Notes: generated by a model from the sequence alone, not told the origin. A stretch of 64,000 nt of DNA from Lachnospiraceae bacterium (GCA_022845955.1 AP025576.1:3286001-3350000); one strand, 5' to 3'. Shown: positions 26,485 to 34,910, counted from the stretch's first letter. Translations and numbers: made by a program.

Positions 26485-26521
26485 TTGACATATAATATTG
26501 ATATGATATAATTATATCAAT
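26485..26521 (+). promoter_or_regulatory. sigma-A-type promoter with overlapping operator
   Basis: TTGACA (26485-26490), a 16-nt spacer and TATAAT (26507-26512) form a near-consensus promoter. A perfect inverted repeat ATTGATAT..ATATCAAT (26497-26521) covers the -10 box, an expected site for a dimeric repressor such as the XRE protein encoded in this operon. It differs from the leader element used by the neighbouring genes. Confidence 0.75.
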
Positions 26522-26566
26522 AAATAAATCAATTCCATGTCAATGCAAACTCAAAGGAGGACAAGC

Positions 26567-27739
26567 ATGATACCGAAATGGTTTAACACGAACGCAGATA
26601 CCGCTGCCGGAATGGTAGGGATCACCAGTGATGACATCCGCAGTTTTTCCAGAGGAGAAGTCATATGCCTTTATGATCCGGAAGAAGGCCATGAAGAGCC
26701 GCCGAAAGGTAGCCTGGAAGACCCTGGAATCTTTGGATATTTCGATGAAGAAAAGCTGTACATGGGCCATATCGAACTGCCTGAACCTGTCGTCAATATT
26801 CAATATCTGCGCGGGACGAATCCCATCTTTGCAAAAGAGTTGGGGATGAAAAGGGCTGAAATTGAGAAGATTCTGTATGGAACGGAATATATGGCGACTG
26901 ACGAAACACCAGATATGCCCTTTGGTACGATGGTCCCTCTGGAAAAGGTACATGAATATGAACATAAAGAAACTCTCGTTCACGGCGCAGCTGCAATCAG
27001 GATTCTCCTTGACAAAAAAGAAGTAGCGGATCGTGACTGCATGGTTCTGACAGCCGTGCCCGTAGTTCCGCTCTGCATGCGTTATAGGAGGGTAGATGAA
27101 GAGTGCTGGAAAGCATTTTCGCTGAACTGGATCTACAGGATGGTGGTCATCCGTTGCGAGAGGATCCGTAGACTCTCAAAACTGAACGCTCCGGAGGTGA
27201 TCATGCGGAACGAAACAATTATGTTCCAGAGGCTTATCGATTCTCTGGTGAACAATGGAGCATATGGTTTCCCGGAGACTGATCCCTGGGGATATCCTGT
27301 CAGTACACTGACTGAACTGCATGCAATGATTTCGGTCCCTGGATATGGGAGCGTTGATATCCCGAAGACTGCGGGAGGCTGGCCAGAGGTTCCGGAGGAT
27401 GCAGTTAACCTTTTGAAAGAAGCAGTGCTGATCCAGGAAGAGTCCAGCCAGAAAAAACAGGATGAAGATGATGAAACTAGCTTCCAGGAGGAAGACCCGA
27501 AAGTCCAGAAACTGCAGGAGGAATTCATCCGCCGGATCAACCCGTTCCTGGAACATATCCTTGTGGAGTATTTTAGGGAGTATGAGGATTTCTTCGACGA
27601 AATGAAAGAGGTCGAGGAAAGGACAGTAGAACATGCTGTGGATGAGCTGGAGCTGGATAAGAACATCTGGGAACAGCTTTTTGAGCCCATCTACCTTCAG
27701 CTCAGGCTTTTTATAAAAAAACGTTCGAGGTTCGCATAA
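26567..27739 (+). CDS. RNA polymerase beta-prime N-terminal (clamp) homologue, stand-alone
   Basis: 390 residues from ATG 26567 behind AAAGGAGGACAAG. Segments match RpoC in order: ITSDDIRSFSRGEV (RpoC IRSWSxGEV), YMGHIELPEPVVNIQYLRG (RpoC MGHIELAAPVSHIWYFKG), VHGAAAIRILL, LTAVPVVPLCMRY (RpoC LDVIPVIPPDLRP), then LNWIYRMVVIRCERIRRLSK and LNAPEVIMRNETIMFQRLID (the RpoC clamp helices that hold sigma region 2). The zinc-binding module between the first two segments is absent. Homology stops before the NADFDGD active site, so it cannot polymerise RNA. The C-terminal 130 residues are acidic and coiled. It could bind sigma or replace part of the clamp in host polymerase (inference). It is co-transcribed with the XRE gene. 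Confidence 0.85.
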   Translation: MIPKWFNTNADTAAGMVGITSDDIRSFSRGEVICLYDPEEGHEEPPKGSLEDPGIFGYFDEEKLYMGHIELPEPVVNIQYLRGTNPIFAKELGMKRAEIEKILYGTEYMATDETPDMPFGTMVPLEKVHEYEHKETLVHGAAAIRILLDKKEVADRDCMVLTAVPVVPLCMRYRRVDEECWKAFSLNWIYRMVVIRCERIRRLSKLNAPEVIMRNETIMFQRLIDSLVNNGAYGFPETDPWGYPVSTLTELHAMISVPGYGSVDIPKTAGGWPEVPEDAVNLLKEAVLIQEESSQKKQDEDDETSFQEEDPKVQKLQEEFIRRINPFLEHILVEYFREYEDFFDEMKEVEERTVEHAVDELELDKNIWEQLFEPIYLQLRLFIKKRSRFA

Positions 27740-27749
27740 GGAGGCAGTT

Positions 27750-28952
27750 ATGGCAAATAAGGCAGGTTATACAAAATTCAGAGAGCTCCTGCGTTACGGG
27801 ATCGGAAGCCGCAGCCAGAGAACTTTCGCAACGCAAGCGGGAATAAGTTATGAGCATTTGAATCGGCTTCTGAACCAGGACGAAATCGGACAGCCCTCCC
27901 GTGAAACTTTGGAGAAAATAGCAAAGGCCATGAACACAGTTACCCTGGATGAACTGTTGGAATCGTGTGGGTATGAGGTGACAGATCCAGAAGAAACTGC
28001 AAGGGAATGTTATACACAGTTAACAGGAGGATTTGATTCCCTTAACAAAAAAAGGCATTCGACCTGGAATTCTCTGGACGAATTACTCGATGCCGTATAT
28101 TTGCTCTATGGGCATGGAGGCCGGGAATTAAAAGTCCTGTTTTCGGGGGATTATATTCCAAAGAGTAAAGAAGAACCGTATGCGGAGCAGTATGCCGTTG
28201 TCACATACCGCTGGACAGATGCAGCGTATTCCTATGTGCTGGCATGGGGTGTCCTCTATCTGAAGACTGATCGGGAAAAGACATTGATCCAGGAAATAAT
28301 AACGGATAGGGAGCGTATTGTAAACATTGAAGCGAAAATAAAAGCGCTTTTCCCGGATGCAAAGTCATTTCCGGACGGAAGTGGATGCTTCTGGGTTAGG
28401 GAGAAAAAGGGAGAGTCAATGGCTGAACAGCGGCTGTTGGCATCTATATTTTCCTCTGGAGAATCATATGTGCGTGTTGAAGTTGGTTATGGTTTTCCGT
28501 ATACAGGTACGCCGGAAGGTTTTGTGGATTTTATGACAGCCCATGCGGAAACATTCTGTGTAAACAAAGAGAACTCCGCAATGTACCAGGCTGCTCTGGA
28601 GCCGGGAGCTGATGTGGACAAAGTGTTTGCGTCGTTTGAAGACAGCTATGCGGATTCGTCAGGAACAGCCGGAGCAGTCGCATACGTCTTAAGGAAAGAG
28701 ACGGGATATGATTTTCTATATTTTGAAAAGGATGAAGATGTCCCTGAAGAAGATGATGACAGCTGCATCATGGTAGAGGATGAAAACGGATACGAACAGA
28801 GAATGCCGAAAGATATGGAGATAGCAATATATGAGGCAGCAAAGTTGCTTAGGATCCCAAGGTTCGGTGTCTGTTACCATAATGCTATGGTAACTAAAAC
28901 CTATATGCAGGACTACGAGACGGATAAATATTATCTGGAATTCGAAAGATAG
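27750..28952 (+). CDS. XRE-family regulator with large C-terminal domain
   Basis: 400 residues. ATG 27750 follows AAGGAGGCAG, 10 nt after the beta-prime-like gene. The N-terminal helix-turn-helix is SRSQRTFATQAGISYEHLNR followed by ETLEKIAKAMNTVTLDELLE. The remaining 320 residues are of unknown type, with an acidic stretch (EKDEDVPEEDDDSCIMVEDE). It is expected to bind DNA; the inverted repeat over the operon promoter (26497-26521) is the obvious candidate site. Confidence 0.78.
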   Translation: MANKAGYTKFRELLRYGIGSRSQRTFATQAGISYEHLNRLLNQDEIGQPSRETLEKIAKAMNTVTLDELLESCGYEVTDPEETARECYTQLTGGFDSLNKKRHSTWNSLDELLDAVYLLYGHGGRELKVLFSGDYIPKSKEEPYAEQYAVVTYRWTDAAYSYVLAWGVLYLKTDREKTLIQEIITDRERIVNIEAKIKALFPDAKSFPDGSGCFWVREKKGESMAEQRLLASIFSSGESYVRVEVGYGFPYTGTPEGFVDFMTAHAETFCVNKENSAMYQAALEPGADVDKVFASFEDSYADSSGTAGAVAYVLRKETGYDFLYFEKDEDVPEEDDDSCIMVEDENGYEQRMPKDMEIAIYEAAKLLRIPRFGVCYHNAMVTKTYMQDYETDKYYLEFER

Positions 28953-28963
28953 ATGTTTTCAAC

Positions 28964-28984
28964 GGGCTGCTTCGGCAGCCCTTT
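28964..28984 (+). terminator. terminator of the beta-prime-like/XRE operon
   Basis: GGGCTGC TTCG GCAGCCC followed by TTT; a UUCG-capped stem. Confidence 0.8.
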
Positions 28985-29007
28985 CATTATGTCCAAAACC
29001 AATTCAC

Positions 29008-29033
29008 CATATTTCCTTCGTATTATTTGATGG
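29008..29033 (+). promoter_or_regulatory. shared leader element, copy 6
   Basis: CATATTTCCTTCG then TATTATTTGATGG, 46 nt before ATG 29054. Confidence 0.6.
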
Positions 29034-29053
29034 ATTTCAAAGGCGGAAATGCA

Positions 29054-29469
29054 ATGAATGTTTTGAACAAGGAAGCTGCGCGGATCGTATTTAACAGGAT
29101 AGTTCCTACCAGGGAACTACGTCCCGATTATGTGATGACAAAGGAATCCGGTCATCCTGTTTATACGTGCAGAAAAATAACAGAAGGGATTTCCGCCTAG
29201 ATGATTTTGGAAGAAAAATGATCCTGAAAAAGGGGGGCGTTTCATATACAGTCACCATCCGGGAGGCGACGAAACTGAAGGAGGAAAAGACGGAACAAAT
29301 GCTTCAGGTTATCCTTCAGGAAAGAAGCCATTCAAACTCGGAATACGAAAAAAATCAGCAAAACAGGGGTCATAACGGGGAAGATGCGGCGAAGCAGAGG
29401 TATTTTGCCATTAATCGGCTGATCAGGGGATTGGGTGACAGGGGGCTGATACCGTATGATTATATATAA
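29054..29469 (+). pseudogene. frameshifted paralogue of the 149-aa gene at 21166
   Basis: From ATG 29054 the first frame reads MNVLNKEAARIVFNRIVPTR to SGHPVYTCRK and stops at 29198. The rest, starting RRDFRLDDFGRKMILKKGG and ending GLIPYDYI, lies in the -1 frame. The break is at the five-A run 29173-29177. With one extra A the gene would give about 138 residues, similar in layout to the intact paralogue. No ideal slippery heptamer is present, so mutation or sequencing error is more likely than programmed shifting. Confidence 0.6.
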
Positions 29470-29483
29470 GAATAAATTTCATT

Positions 29484-29608
29484 GACAGAAAAAGGGGCTA
29501 TGCACAAGTGTGCTATGCTCCCTTCTAAGCGACAAGTTTTCATTATTTCACTTGTCTACCTAGAAGGGAGCATAGCAGGGCTGCGTGGCGGCCCCTTTTT
29601 TCTGCCAA
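29484..29608 (+). terminator. terminator with a second long hairpin nested in its loop
   Basis: An outer stem GAAAAAGGGGC/GCCCCTTTTTTC encloses a 17-bp perfect stem TGCTATGCTCCCTTCTA (29511-29527, partner 29562-29578). This in turn encloses a third pair (GACAAGT/ACTTGTC). The inner palindrome looks inserted into a plain terminator loop. Confidence 0.7.
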
Positions 29609-29619
29609 TATACAGCCAT

Positions 29620-29644
29620 CATATTTCCTTTGTAACAGTTGATA
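29620..29644 (+). promoter_or_regulatory. shared leader element, copy 7
   Basis: CATATTTCCTT then TGTAACAGTTGATAG, 48 nt before ATG 29668; closest to the consensus. Confidence 0.65.
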
Positions 29645-29667
29645 GAGATTAAATATGGAGGAGAACT

Positions 29668-31464
29668 ATGGATTACAAAGATTTTGGAGAGAAGATCGGC
29701 GGAGCCAAAAAGGACCTTTGGGCGTCCAGAGGACTGTATGCGGACGACCTGGTGTCCATGAATGACCGCGTAGCCGAAAAATATGTAAAAAAAGACAATA
29801 TCTGGAAAAAACCGGATTATCAGTCTTTGATCCAGTCCGGAATCCCTGTAGATGTTGCATTTTTCATCAAAGTAGTCAGGGACAGTTTGAATGCCACTCC
29901 ACAGTATTACAGGACAGATGTTACTTCGGAAAAACGGAAGTTCCGGCAACAGGAGTATATTGAAACAATCCGGGAGATCCAGAAAAAAGCAGAAAAAATC
30001 CGGACGAAGTATGAGGCCTTATTAGCTTTCGATGATATCCTTATTAAGGGAGGATATGTTGAAAGAAAGATATACGGCATTAGTGGGGCAACATTATCTG
30101 CCACACAGAAAGGAATTGATAACCCTACCATTACCAATCGTCTTGTCAAGGCACTCCATTTCAGCTCAGAGATGGACTACGAACGCAGGATCGTCCGTGA
30201 GGCTGCCCGACGGCAGTTCGGCGCTGCGCCAGCAGCCAAGAATGCAACCGCGAAGAGAAATGGGAAAAAACGCTTTATTCCGGAACAGCTTGAGCATGTA
30301 CGCCGGACCGGGCCTGATTATCGGAATGGCTGGGATGTTACCGGGCAGGACTACATCGATGCCTTTGGATTCCGCGGAGGAGAATATGGAAACTGGATGT
30401 CCCAGGATGATAGGCGTGAATCCATGAACATGGGATATGAGGCTTTGAAGGATCTGGCTGCAGTGCTGCAGATCAGTGAAAAGGATATTTCCTATCAGGG
30501 GGCACTCTCTATTGCGTTCGGTGCCCGCGGAAGCGGGAATGCCGTAGCACATTATGAGCCGCTCCGGAAGGTCATCAATTTAACGAAAATGCGCGGCGCC
30601 GGCTCTCTTGCGCATGAGTGGTGGCATGGGCTGGATGATTACCTTGGGACAATGATGGGAGCGAATGGTATGCTCTCGGAAAATCCCAGGCTATATGCCC
30701 CATTCCAGAAGCTCATTGATACGATGAAGTATAAACCAGCTTCCGAGGAGCAGATTTCTGCCCAGGCAAAATCAGCCACAGCCATGTACCGTGCAAATGG
30801 CGAAAGGCTCCTGGACTCTGTGATGTGGTATCCGCTTCAGCGTCTGAATGACGGGAAGGTTATGGAGGCGTATGAGGAACTGAAAAAGGAGTTCCTTTCC
30901 GGGAAGGTTGGGTCGGTAGAGATGATCAGTACGTTCCGGAAGAAAGCAGCGGGCAGGGTGATCCCCAAACAGGATAGGGAGAAGCTGGAAGTGTATGAGC
31001 GCCTCCTTGGCGCTGAAAATACTACTTCATACAAGCCGAGGACCCAGAAAACCGATTTCTACAGAAACTCCATCCGGATGGGCCGTGAATGCCAGAAAGA
31101 TGGAGGATATTGGGAGAGTAATACGGAGATGACGGCCAGGGCTTTTGCCTGTTATGTTAAGGATCGGCTGCCCTTTGTATCTGACTATCTGGCTGGACAT
31201 GCTGATTGCGCCTGCACGCTGGTTGCTGGGAAATCCGGTGAAATGGAGGTTCTAAAAGCATTTCCGGTAGGAGATGAACGTCAGGCTATCAATAATGTAT
31301 TCGATGAGATATTTGATGAGCTGAAAAAGGAAGGAATTTTGCATTTTAACGATCATCCGAACTATATCAAGAGGGAGAGGGTACAAAACCATCCTGCAAT
31401 AACCATGATTCCGGATGTTAAGTATTCCAAACAGCTTTCTTTCTCGGACCTCGGCATTATATGA
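29668..31464 (+). CDS. LPD1-domain polyvalent protein (HEWWH metallopeptidase-like)
   Basis: 598 residues from ATG 29668 behind TATGGAGGAG. Residues about 215-340 form an LPD1 domain (large polyvalent protein-associated domain 1): DAFGFRGGEYGNWM, LSIAFGARGSGNAVAHYEP and the motif SLAHEWWHGLDDYLG. The last contains HExxH of zinc metallopeptidases. LPD domains occur in polyvalent proteins of phages and conjugative elements that are delivered with DNA and are thought to protect it. The N-terminal 200 residues and the C-terminal part (GYWESNTEMTARAFACYV) belong to the same family. The gene stands alone under leader copy 7. Confidence 0.85.
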   Translation: MDYKDFGEKIGGAKKDLWASRGLYADDLVSMNDRVAEKYVKKDNIWKKPDYQSLIQSGIPVDVAFFIKVVRDSLNATPQYYRTDVTSEKRKFRQQEYIETIREIQKKAEKIRTKYEALLAFDDILIKGGYVERKIYGISGATLSATQKGIDNPTITNRLVKALHFSSEMDYERRIVREAARRQFGAAPAAKNATAKRNGKKRFIPEQLEHVRRTGPDYRNGWDVTGQDYIDAFGFRGGEYGNWMSQDDRRESMNMGYEALKDLAAVLQISEKDISYQGALSIAFGARGSGNAVAHYEPLRKVINLTKMRGAGSLAHEWWHGLDDYLGTMMGANGMLSENPRLYAPFQKLIDTMKYKPASEEQISAQAKSATAMYRANGERLLDSVMWYPLQRLNDGKVMEAYEELKKEFLSGKVGSVEMISTFRKKAAGRVIPKQDREKLEVYERLLGAENTTSYKPRTQKTDFYRNSIRMGRECQKDGGYWESNTEMTARAFACYVKDRLPFVSDYLAGHADCACTLVAGKSGEMEVLKAFPVGDERQAINNVFDEIFDELKKEGILHFNDHPNYIKRERVQNHPAITMIPDVKYSKQLSFSDLGII

Positions 31465-31499
31465 TAATTAACGGGAACTCATTTTGAACTCCTAATATG

Positions 31500-31880
31500 C
31501 TTGCAGGGAGTAATATGTGTTGCAAAAATGTCTTAATAAATGTATGATAGCTTTGCATAGGATGTAATAAGTATGTTATCGGAACAGCTGAGATCCTACT
31601 ATCCCCTTCATAGGAGAGGTATGATGTACAATCAAAGAAATGAGAGAGGAAGTCAAAAGGATAGTAGGAAGTCCGAGTGTTCATAGTACCGAAGAAACAG
31701 CTAATCACGGTGGAGGGAAGGGACACCCCTTATGTGGATACATGGAGTTGTTGTATGGACAATAGAGAGCCAGGGAATGCAACGTTCTCAAGGTAGAGCA
31801 TAGGGGTAAGCCGTATGCGTTAATAGCGCACGTACGGTTTGAATGAGGGATATGGGCAGTAATGCCCATATCTACTTAAG
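31500..31880 (+). ncRNA. group II intron remnant (domains V and VI), no reverse transcriptase
   Basis: AGCCGTATGCG..CGCACGTACGGTTT (31811-31843) matches a domain V hairpin. It is followed by a domain VI-like stem GATATGGGCA..TGCCCATATC and the ending CTACTTA. The domain V loop (TTAATA) differs from the usual GAAA tetraloop. About 300 nt of structured non-coding sequence precede it and there is no reverse transcriptase, so it is a small, probably dead intron or a 3' fragment. The 5' end is not defined. Confidence 0.5.
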
Positions 31881-32049
31881 AGAATTAAAATATGCAGAAA
31901 TTAATGCAGCCACATACATAAATTTTTGTCTGAGCGACAAAGAAATTGAGAAATTAAAGGAAAAATGGAATGAAAATGGTGGGTTCAAAGAAATACCGTG
32001 GTATAAATGGGTTTTGCAGCATACCTCAATAACTGTTAGCTTGGATTAA
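31881..32049 (+). pseudogene. gene tail downstream of the intron remnant
   Basis: The frame after the intron end reads ELKYAEINAATYINFCLSDK and then EKLKEKWNENGGFKEIPWYK to TAA 32047. It lacks a start and is probably the 3' exon of a gene interrupted by the intron. The upstream exon is not identified. Confidence 0.4.
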
Positions 32050-32096
32050 GCTAATTCCACAATAATAAAATAATTCCTATATTTAGGGAAGAAAAG

Positions 32097-32129
32097 GCAT
32101 CAGTCATATGAGACTGGTGCTTTTTTTCG
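32097..32129 (+). terminator. terminator after the gene tail
   Basis: GCATCAGTC/GACTGGTGC stem followed by TTTTTTT. Confidence 0.8.
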
Positions 32130-32143
32130 ACAGTGAAATAAAT

Positions 32144-32168
32144 CATATTTCTCCTGAAACATGAAAAT
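32144..32168 (+). promoter_or_regulatory. shared leader element, copy 8 (diverged)
   Basis: CATATTTCTCC then TGAAACATGAAAA, 51 nt before ATG 32195. Confidence 0.5.
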
Positions 32169-32194
32169 ATTTAGTGAAAAGGAGAAACAGAAAA

Positions 32195-33820
32195 ATGAAT
32201 ATTTGGGAATCGTTATTGGTTACCAGTATCCCTGTAAGTATCTTCCATGGGATTGATCCTGCGCTGGAAATGGCGGAATACCTTGATGTATTGGAACGCC
32301 GGATGGACAGACGGAGGAAACTGTTGGCTCAGAGAACGGAAATCCAGTATCCTGCACATTTGAAGGATATCCTGGAGGAGCTGGAGTATCTGTGTGATAT
32401 CAGGAAACGGAAAACTTCCTTTGATCCAATCCTGAACGGGATTATCGAAGAAAAGCTTTCCCAGTTCATGCAAGAAGCAGGGGAGGAAGTTGAAAAAGAC
32501 AATATCAGTACCGGGGCTGTCCGTATGGAGGAACTGAGAAGACAGGCAATTTACCTCACTGATCTTTCCGTAAACCAGCAGGCAGGTAATCCCGTTCTGC
32601 AGAGACTGATTGCAGAAACACTGAAAGGTTATTATTCCCTGCGGGCTCTTGACGAAGAGGAGCAGAAAGATAACGGGAATAAAACCGAAACTCTGAGCTT
32701 GGATGGGATACGGGACGCCAAGGTTCTTACGGATGATGAAACCGCCCGCCTGTATTACATGGCAGAAAAAGCCCTGGGCAGAGATTTTGACCGTTCCGAA
32801 CCTTTTCCGCTGGAAATGGTTTTGGCAGCGGAAAATCTCAGGATCCATCAAAAAAGGGTGTTTTTTGAGATATGGTTAAAAGCGTCAGAGCGGATCAGTG
32901 AAAAACCTGAAAAAGAGGACCTGGACAAGACCCAGGAAATGGATGCCGGCATAGATACGGATGGTTTCGGGAATACCGGGGCTGAGGAAAAATGTATATG
33001 TGTCCGTCCAGCAGAGGATGGGACTGCCCATGCAAAAATTACCCACTTTAAGCTGATTGATTACATGAATTATATGGAGATTACGGCTGAAGAGTATACA
33101 GATTTTTCCAAGCTTGTAAAGGACTCAAAAGTGGCTGAGGATGATGAAGGATTCTACAGCGTAGAGGATATTTTGTCATCCAATTCCATCTCAGTCGGAC
33201 AGAAGGCTGAATTCATGAAAATTCTTCGGAAATTGCAGGGACCGAAACGTAGTTCAGCCAACGCAGAGCCATACAATAGGAATCCTGTCGGAAACAATCC
33301 GCTTTCCTCTCCAGAAGAATTTCGGAGAATCATTGATTCAGATGGAATTTCCGATCAGGATGTATCTGATCTGGTGCGTCTGATGTGCAAATCGGCGCCG
33401 GGAAGCTGCCTTAAGGATGTATTACGATCAAGATATCTTTCTGCTGACGAAAAGGAAGAAATCCGGGACATCATTGATCGGGCTTTGAAAGGAAAGACTG
33501 GGGCTCGGCTGAAGCCGGGTAAAATCACCGACGCCTGTCCTCATTCTTCTGACCGGAAGAATAAGAAATATGTGATAATTGTTACAACCGAAGAACCGGA
33601 TTATTTTGAGAAATCTTTGATTGAATATTATTCTGAAAATCCGGCACGGGGAATTCTTATTGATATCGTTTATGGCGATAACTATGAGGAACTGACAGCG
33701 AATGGAGACTACGAAGGGCTGTTTTACTTTCTCTATGAAGTTGGGAGCGGTAAACGGCTTGGATATGGGTGTATCAGTCCTGACATTATGGAAGAGCTGA
33801 GAGGAGGAGAAAATGCTTGA
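32195..33820 (+). CDS. hypothetical protein (541 aa)
   Basis: ATG 32195 follows AAAAGGAGAAAC; the earlier GTG at 32174 has no ribosome site. Mostly helical and acidic, without membrane segments. Visible parts: an N-terminal helical region, an acidic linker (QEMDAGIDTDGFGNTGAEEK), a helical repeat region and a C-terminal alpha/beta piece (KYVIIVTTEEPDYFEKSLIE, then GILIDIVYGDNYEELT). No family is recognised. Part of the linker is copied in a remnant at 34911-35057. It overlaps the next gene by 8 nt. Confidence 0.65.
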   Translation: MNIWESLLVTSIPVSIFHGIDPALEMAEYLDVLERRMDRRRKLLAQRTEIQYPAHLKDILEELEYLCDIRKRKTSFDPILNGIIEEKLSQFMQEAGEEVEKDNISTGAVRMEELRRQAIYLTDLSVNQQAGNPVLQRLIAETLKGYYSLRALDEEEQKDNGNKTETLSLDGIRDAKVLTDDETARLYYMAEKALGRDFDRSEPFPLEMVLAAENLRIHQKRVFFEIWLKASERISEKPEKEDLDKTQEMDAGIDTDGFGNTGAEEKCICVRPAEDGTAHAKITHFKLIDYMNYMEITAEEYTDFSKLVKDSKVAEDDEGFYSVEDILSSNSISVGQKAEFMKILRKLQGPKRSSANAEPYNRNPVGNNPLSSPEEFRRIIDSDGISDQDVSDLVRLMCKSAPGSCLKDVLRSRYLSADEKEEIRDIIDRALKGKTGARLKPGKITDACPHSSDRKNKKYVIIVTTEEPDYFEKSLIEYYSENPARGILIDIVYGDNYEELTANGDYEGLFYFLYEVGSGKRLGYGCISPDIMEELRGGENA

Positions 33821-34142
33821 GAATTTGAATAGTTTTTATATACTCTATATTGAAATTATGGTGTTGGGATTTTTGTTCTGCCTCACCGTCTTGCCCATTA
33901 AACGCTTTACAGTCAAATTCCAGAACCTGGATGATGTCGGTAAGCTTGAGGTTGGAGTATTTACATTGACTGCTGTAATGTTTGGATTGGGAAATTTTTG
34001 CATCCTTGGCACTATCTTTTTGGAAGGAGTGTCATTGCAATATATTTGCCTGCTTATTGTAGGAATTATCGCCGAAATCATCGCAATACGAACTCAGCAA
34101 CGTATGATTGAGCGAAACAATCAGTTAAAGACCCCTGACTGA
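33813..34142 (+). CDS. small membrane protein (109 aa)
   Basis: ATG 33813 follows GAGAGGAGG and overlaps the upstream stop. Three hydrophobic segments (FYILYIEIMVLGFLFCLTVL, FTLTAVMFGLGNFCILGTIF, YICLLIVGIIAEIIAI) suggest an integral membrane protein. No family is recognised. It is coupled to the 541-aa protein, so the two may work together. Confidence 0.6.
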   Translation: MLENLNSFYILYIEIMVLGFLFCLTVLPIKRFTVKFQNLDDVGKLEVGVFTLTAVMFGLGNFCILGTIFLEGVSLQYICLLIVGIIAEIIAIRTQQRMIERNNQLKTPD

Positions 34143-34313
34143 AGTAGGATCATGTCCGGATGGATACATCCGCATCCATTCGGGCGGTCTCCGGCCGAAG
34201 CAGGGATCTTGAGCTGAGCATTGATACGCCAATCACTTCGGAGTACTTCAAACTCCGAACTCTGCTTATAGACATACCGCATGTTTGAGAATATTGGAGG
34301 TGATCACTGCTCT

Positions 34314-34538
34314 ATGTGCGATTTTTGCAATGATCTGCGGAATATTGAGCCTGCATCCTATCTGGGGGGTGGAGATGCAGAGTTTCAGGAATGGATAAAA
34401 GAAAAACGAAAGAAAAAAGCATTCATTATGTATCACAATATAGATGATGAATTTGTAGAGTTAATAGTTGTAGAAAAATGTCCCGTCTGTGGGCATGTTT
34501 TCACGGAGGAGGAGTATGATGAATTGACGTTTTGGTAG
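34314..34538 (+). CDS. small zinc-ribbon protein (74 aa)
   Basis: ATG 34314 follows TTGGAGGTGATC, a strong ribosome site, so the upstream in-frame ATG at 34281 is less likely. Contains MCDFCNDL at the start and EKCPVCGHVF near the end, two CxxC pairs that would bind one zinc ion. Related small zinc-ribbon proteins are common in phages and ICEs. Function unknown. Confidence 0.6.
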   Translation: MCDFCNDLRNIEPASYLGGGDAEFQEWIKEKRKKKAFIMYHNIDDEFVELIVVEKCPVCGHVFTEEEYDELTFW

Positions 34539-34566
34539 GAAGTTTGTGCTTTGATATGGATGATAA

Positions 34567-34600
34567 AGAATGGGCTGGCTTGGGCTGGCCCATTTTTCAT
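34567..34600 (+). terminator. terminator after the zinc-ribbon gene
   Basis: AATGGGC/GCCCATT stem followed by TTTTC. Confidence 0.65.
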
Positions 34601-34673
34601 CCCATCCCACGGAAATCATACTTCATGCGTACAGAAAAAGTGGACACGAAAAGGAACCCTGAGGAGGAACATC

Positions 34674-34901
34674 ATGACAGAATACTGCCGCAATCAGATT
34701 GGAAAATATATGGAAAACTATCTGGATGTATTCGAAGGATACACCTATTCAGACGAAGATATCATTAATCTGGGGATTGGCGAGCTCATTCGGAATGACA
34801 ACTTTTCACCCTTGGAACTACAGAGAGATATCCTGAGGAACTGTTCTGTATTTCTGCCTATGGATTATATTTTGGATTGCGTCCAAAATGCCAAAGATTA
34901 A
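34674..34901 (+). CDS. hypothetical protein (75 aa)
   Basis: ATG 34674 follows CTGAGGAGGAAC. Predicted all-helical (YMENYLDVFEGYTYSDEDII, NFSPLELQRDILRN). Small and soluble, of unknown family. Confidence 0.5.
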   Translation: MTEYCRNQIGKYMENYLDVFEGYTYSDEDIINLGIGELIRNDNFSPLELQRDILRNCSVFLPMDYILDCVQNAKD

Positions 34902-34910
34902 GGTGTTTTC

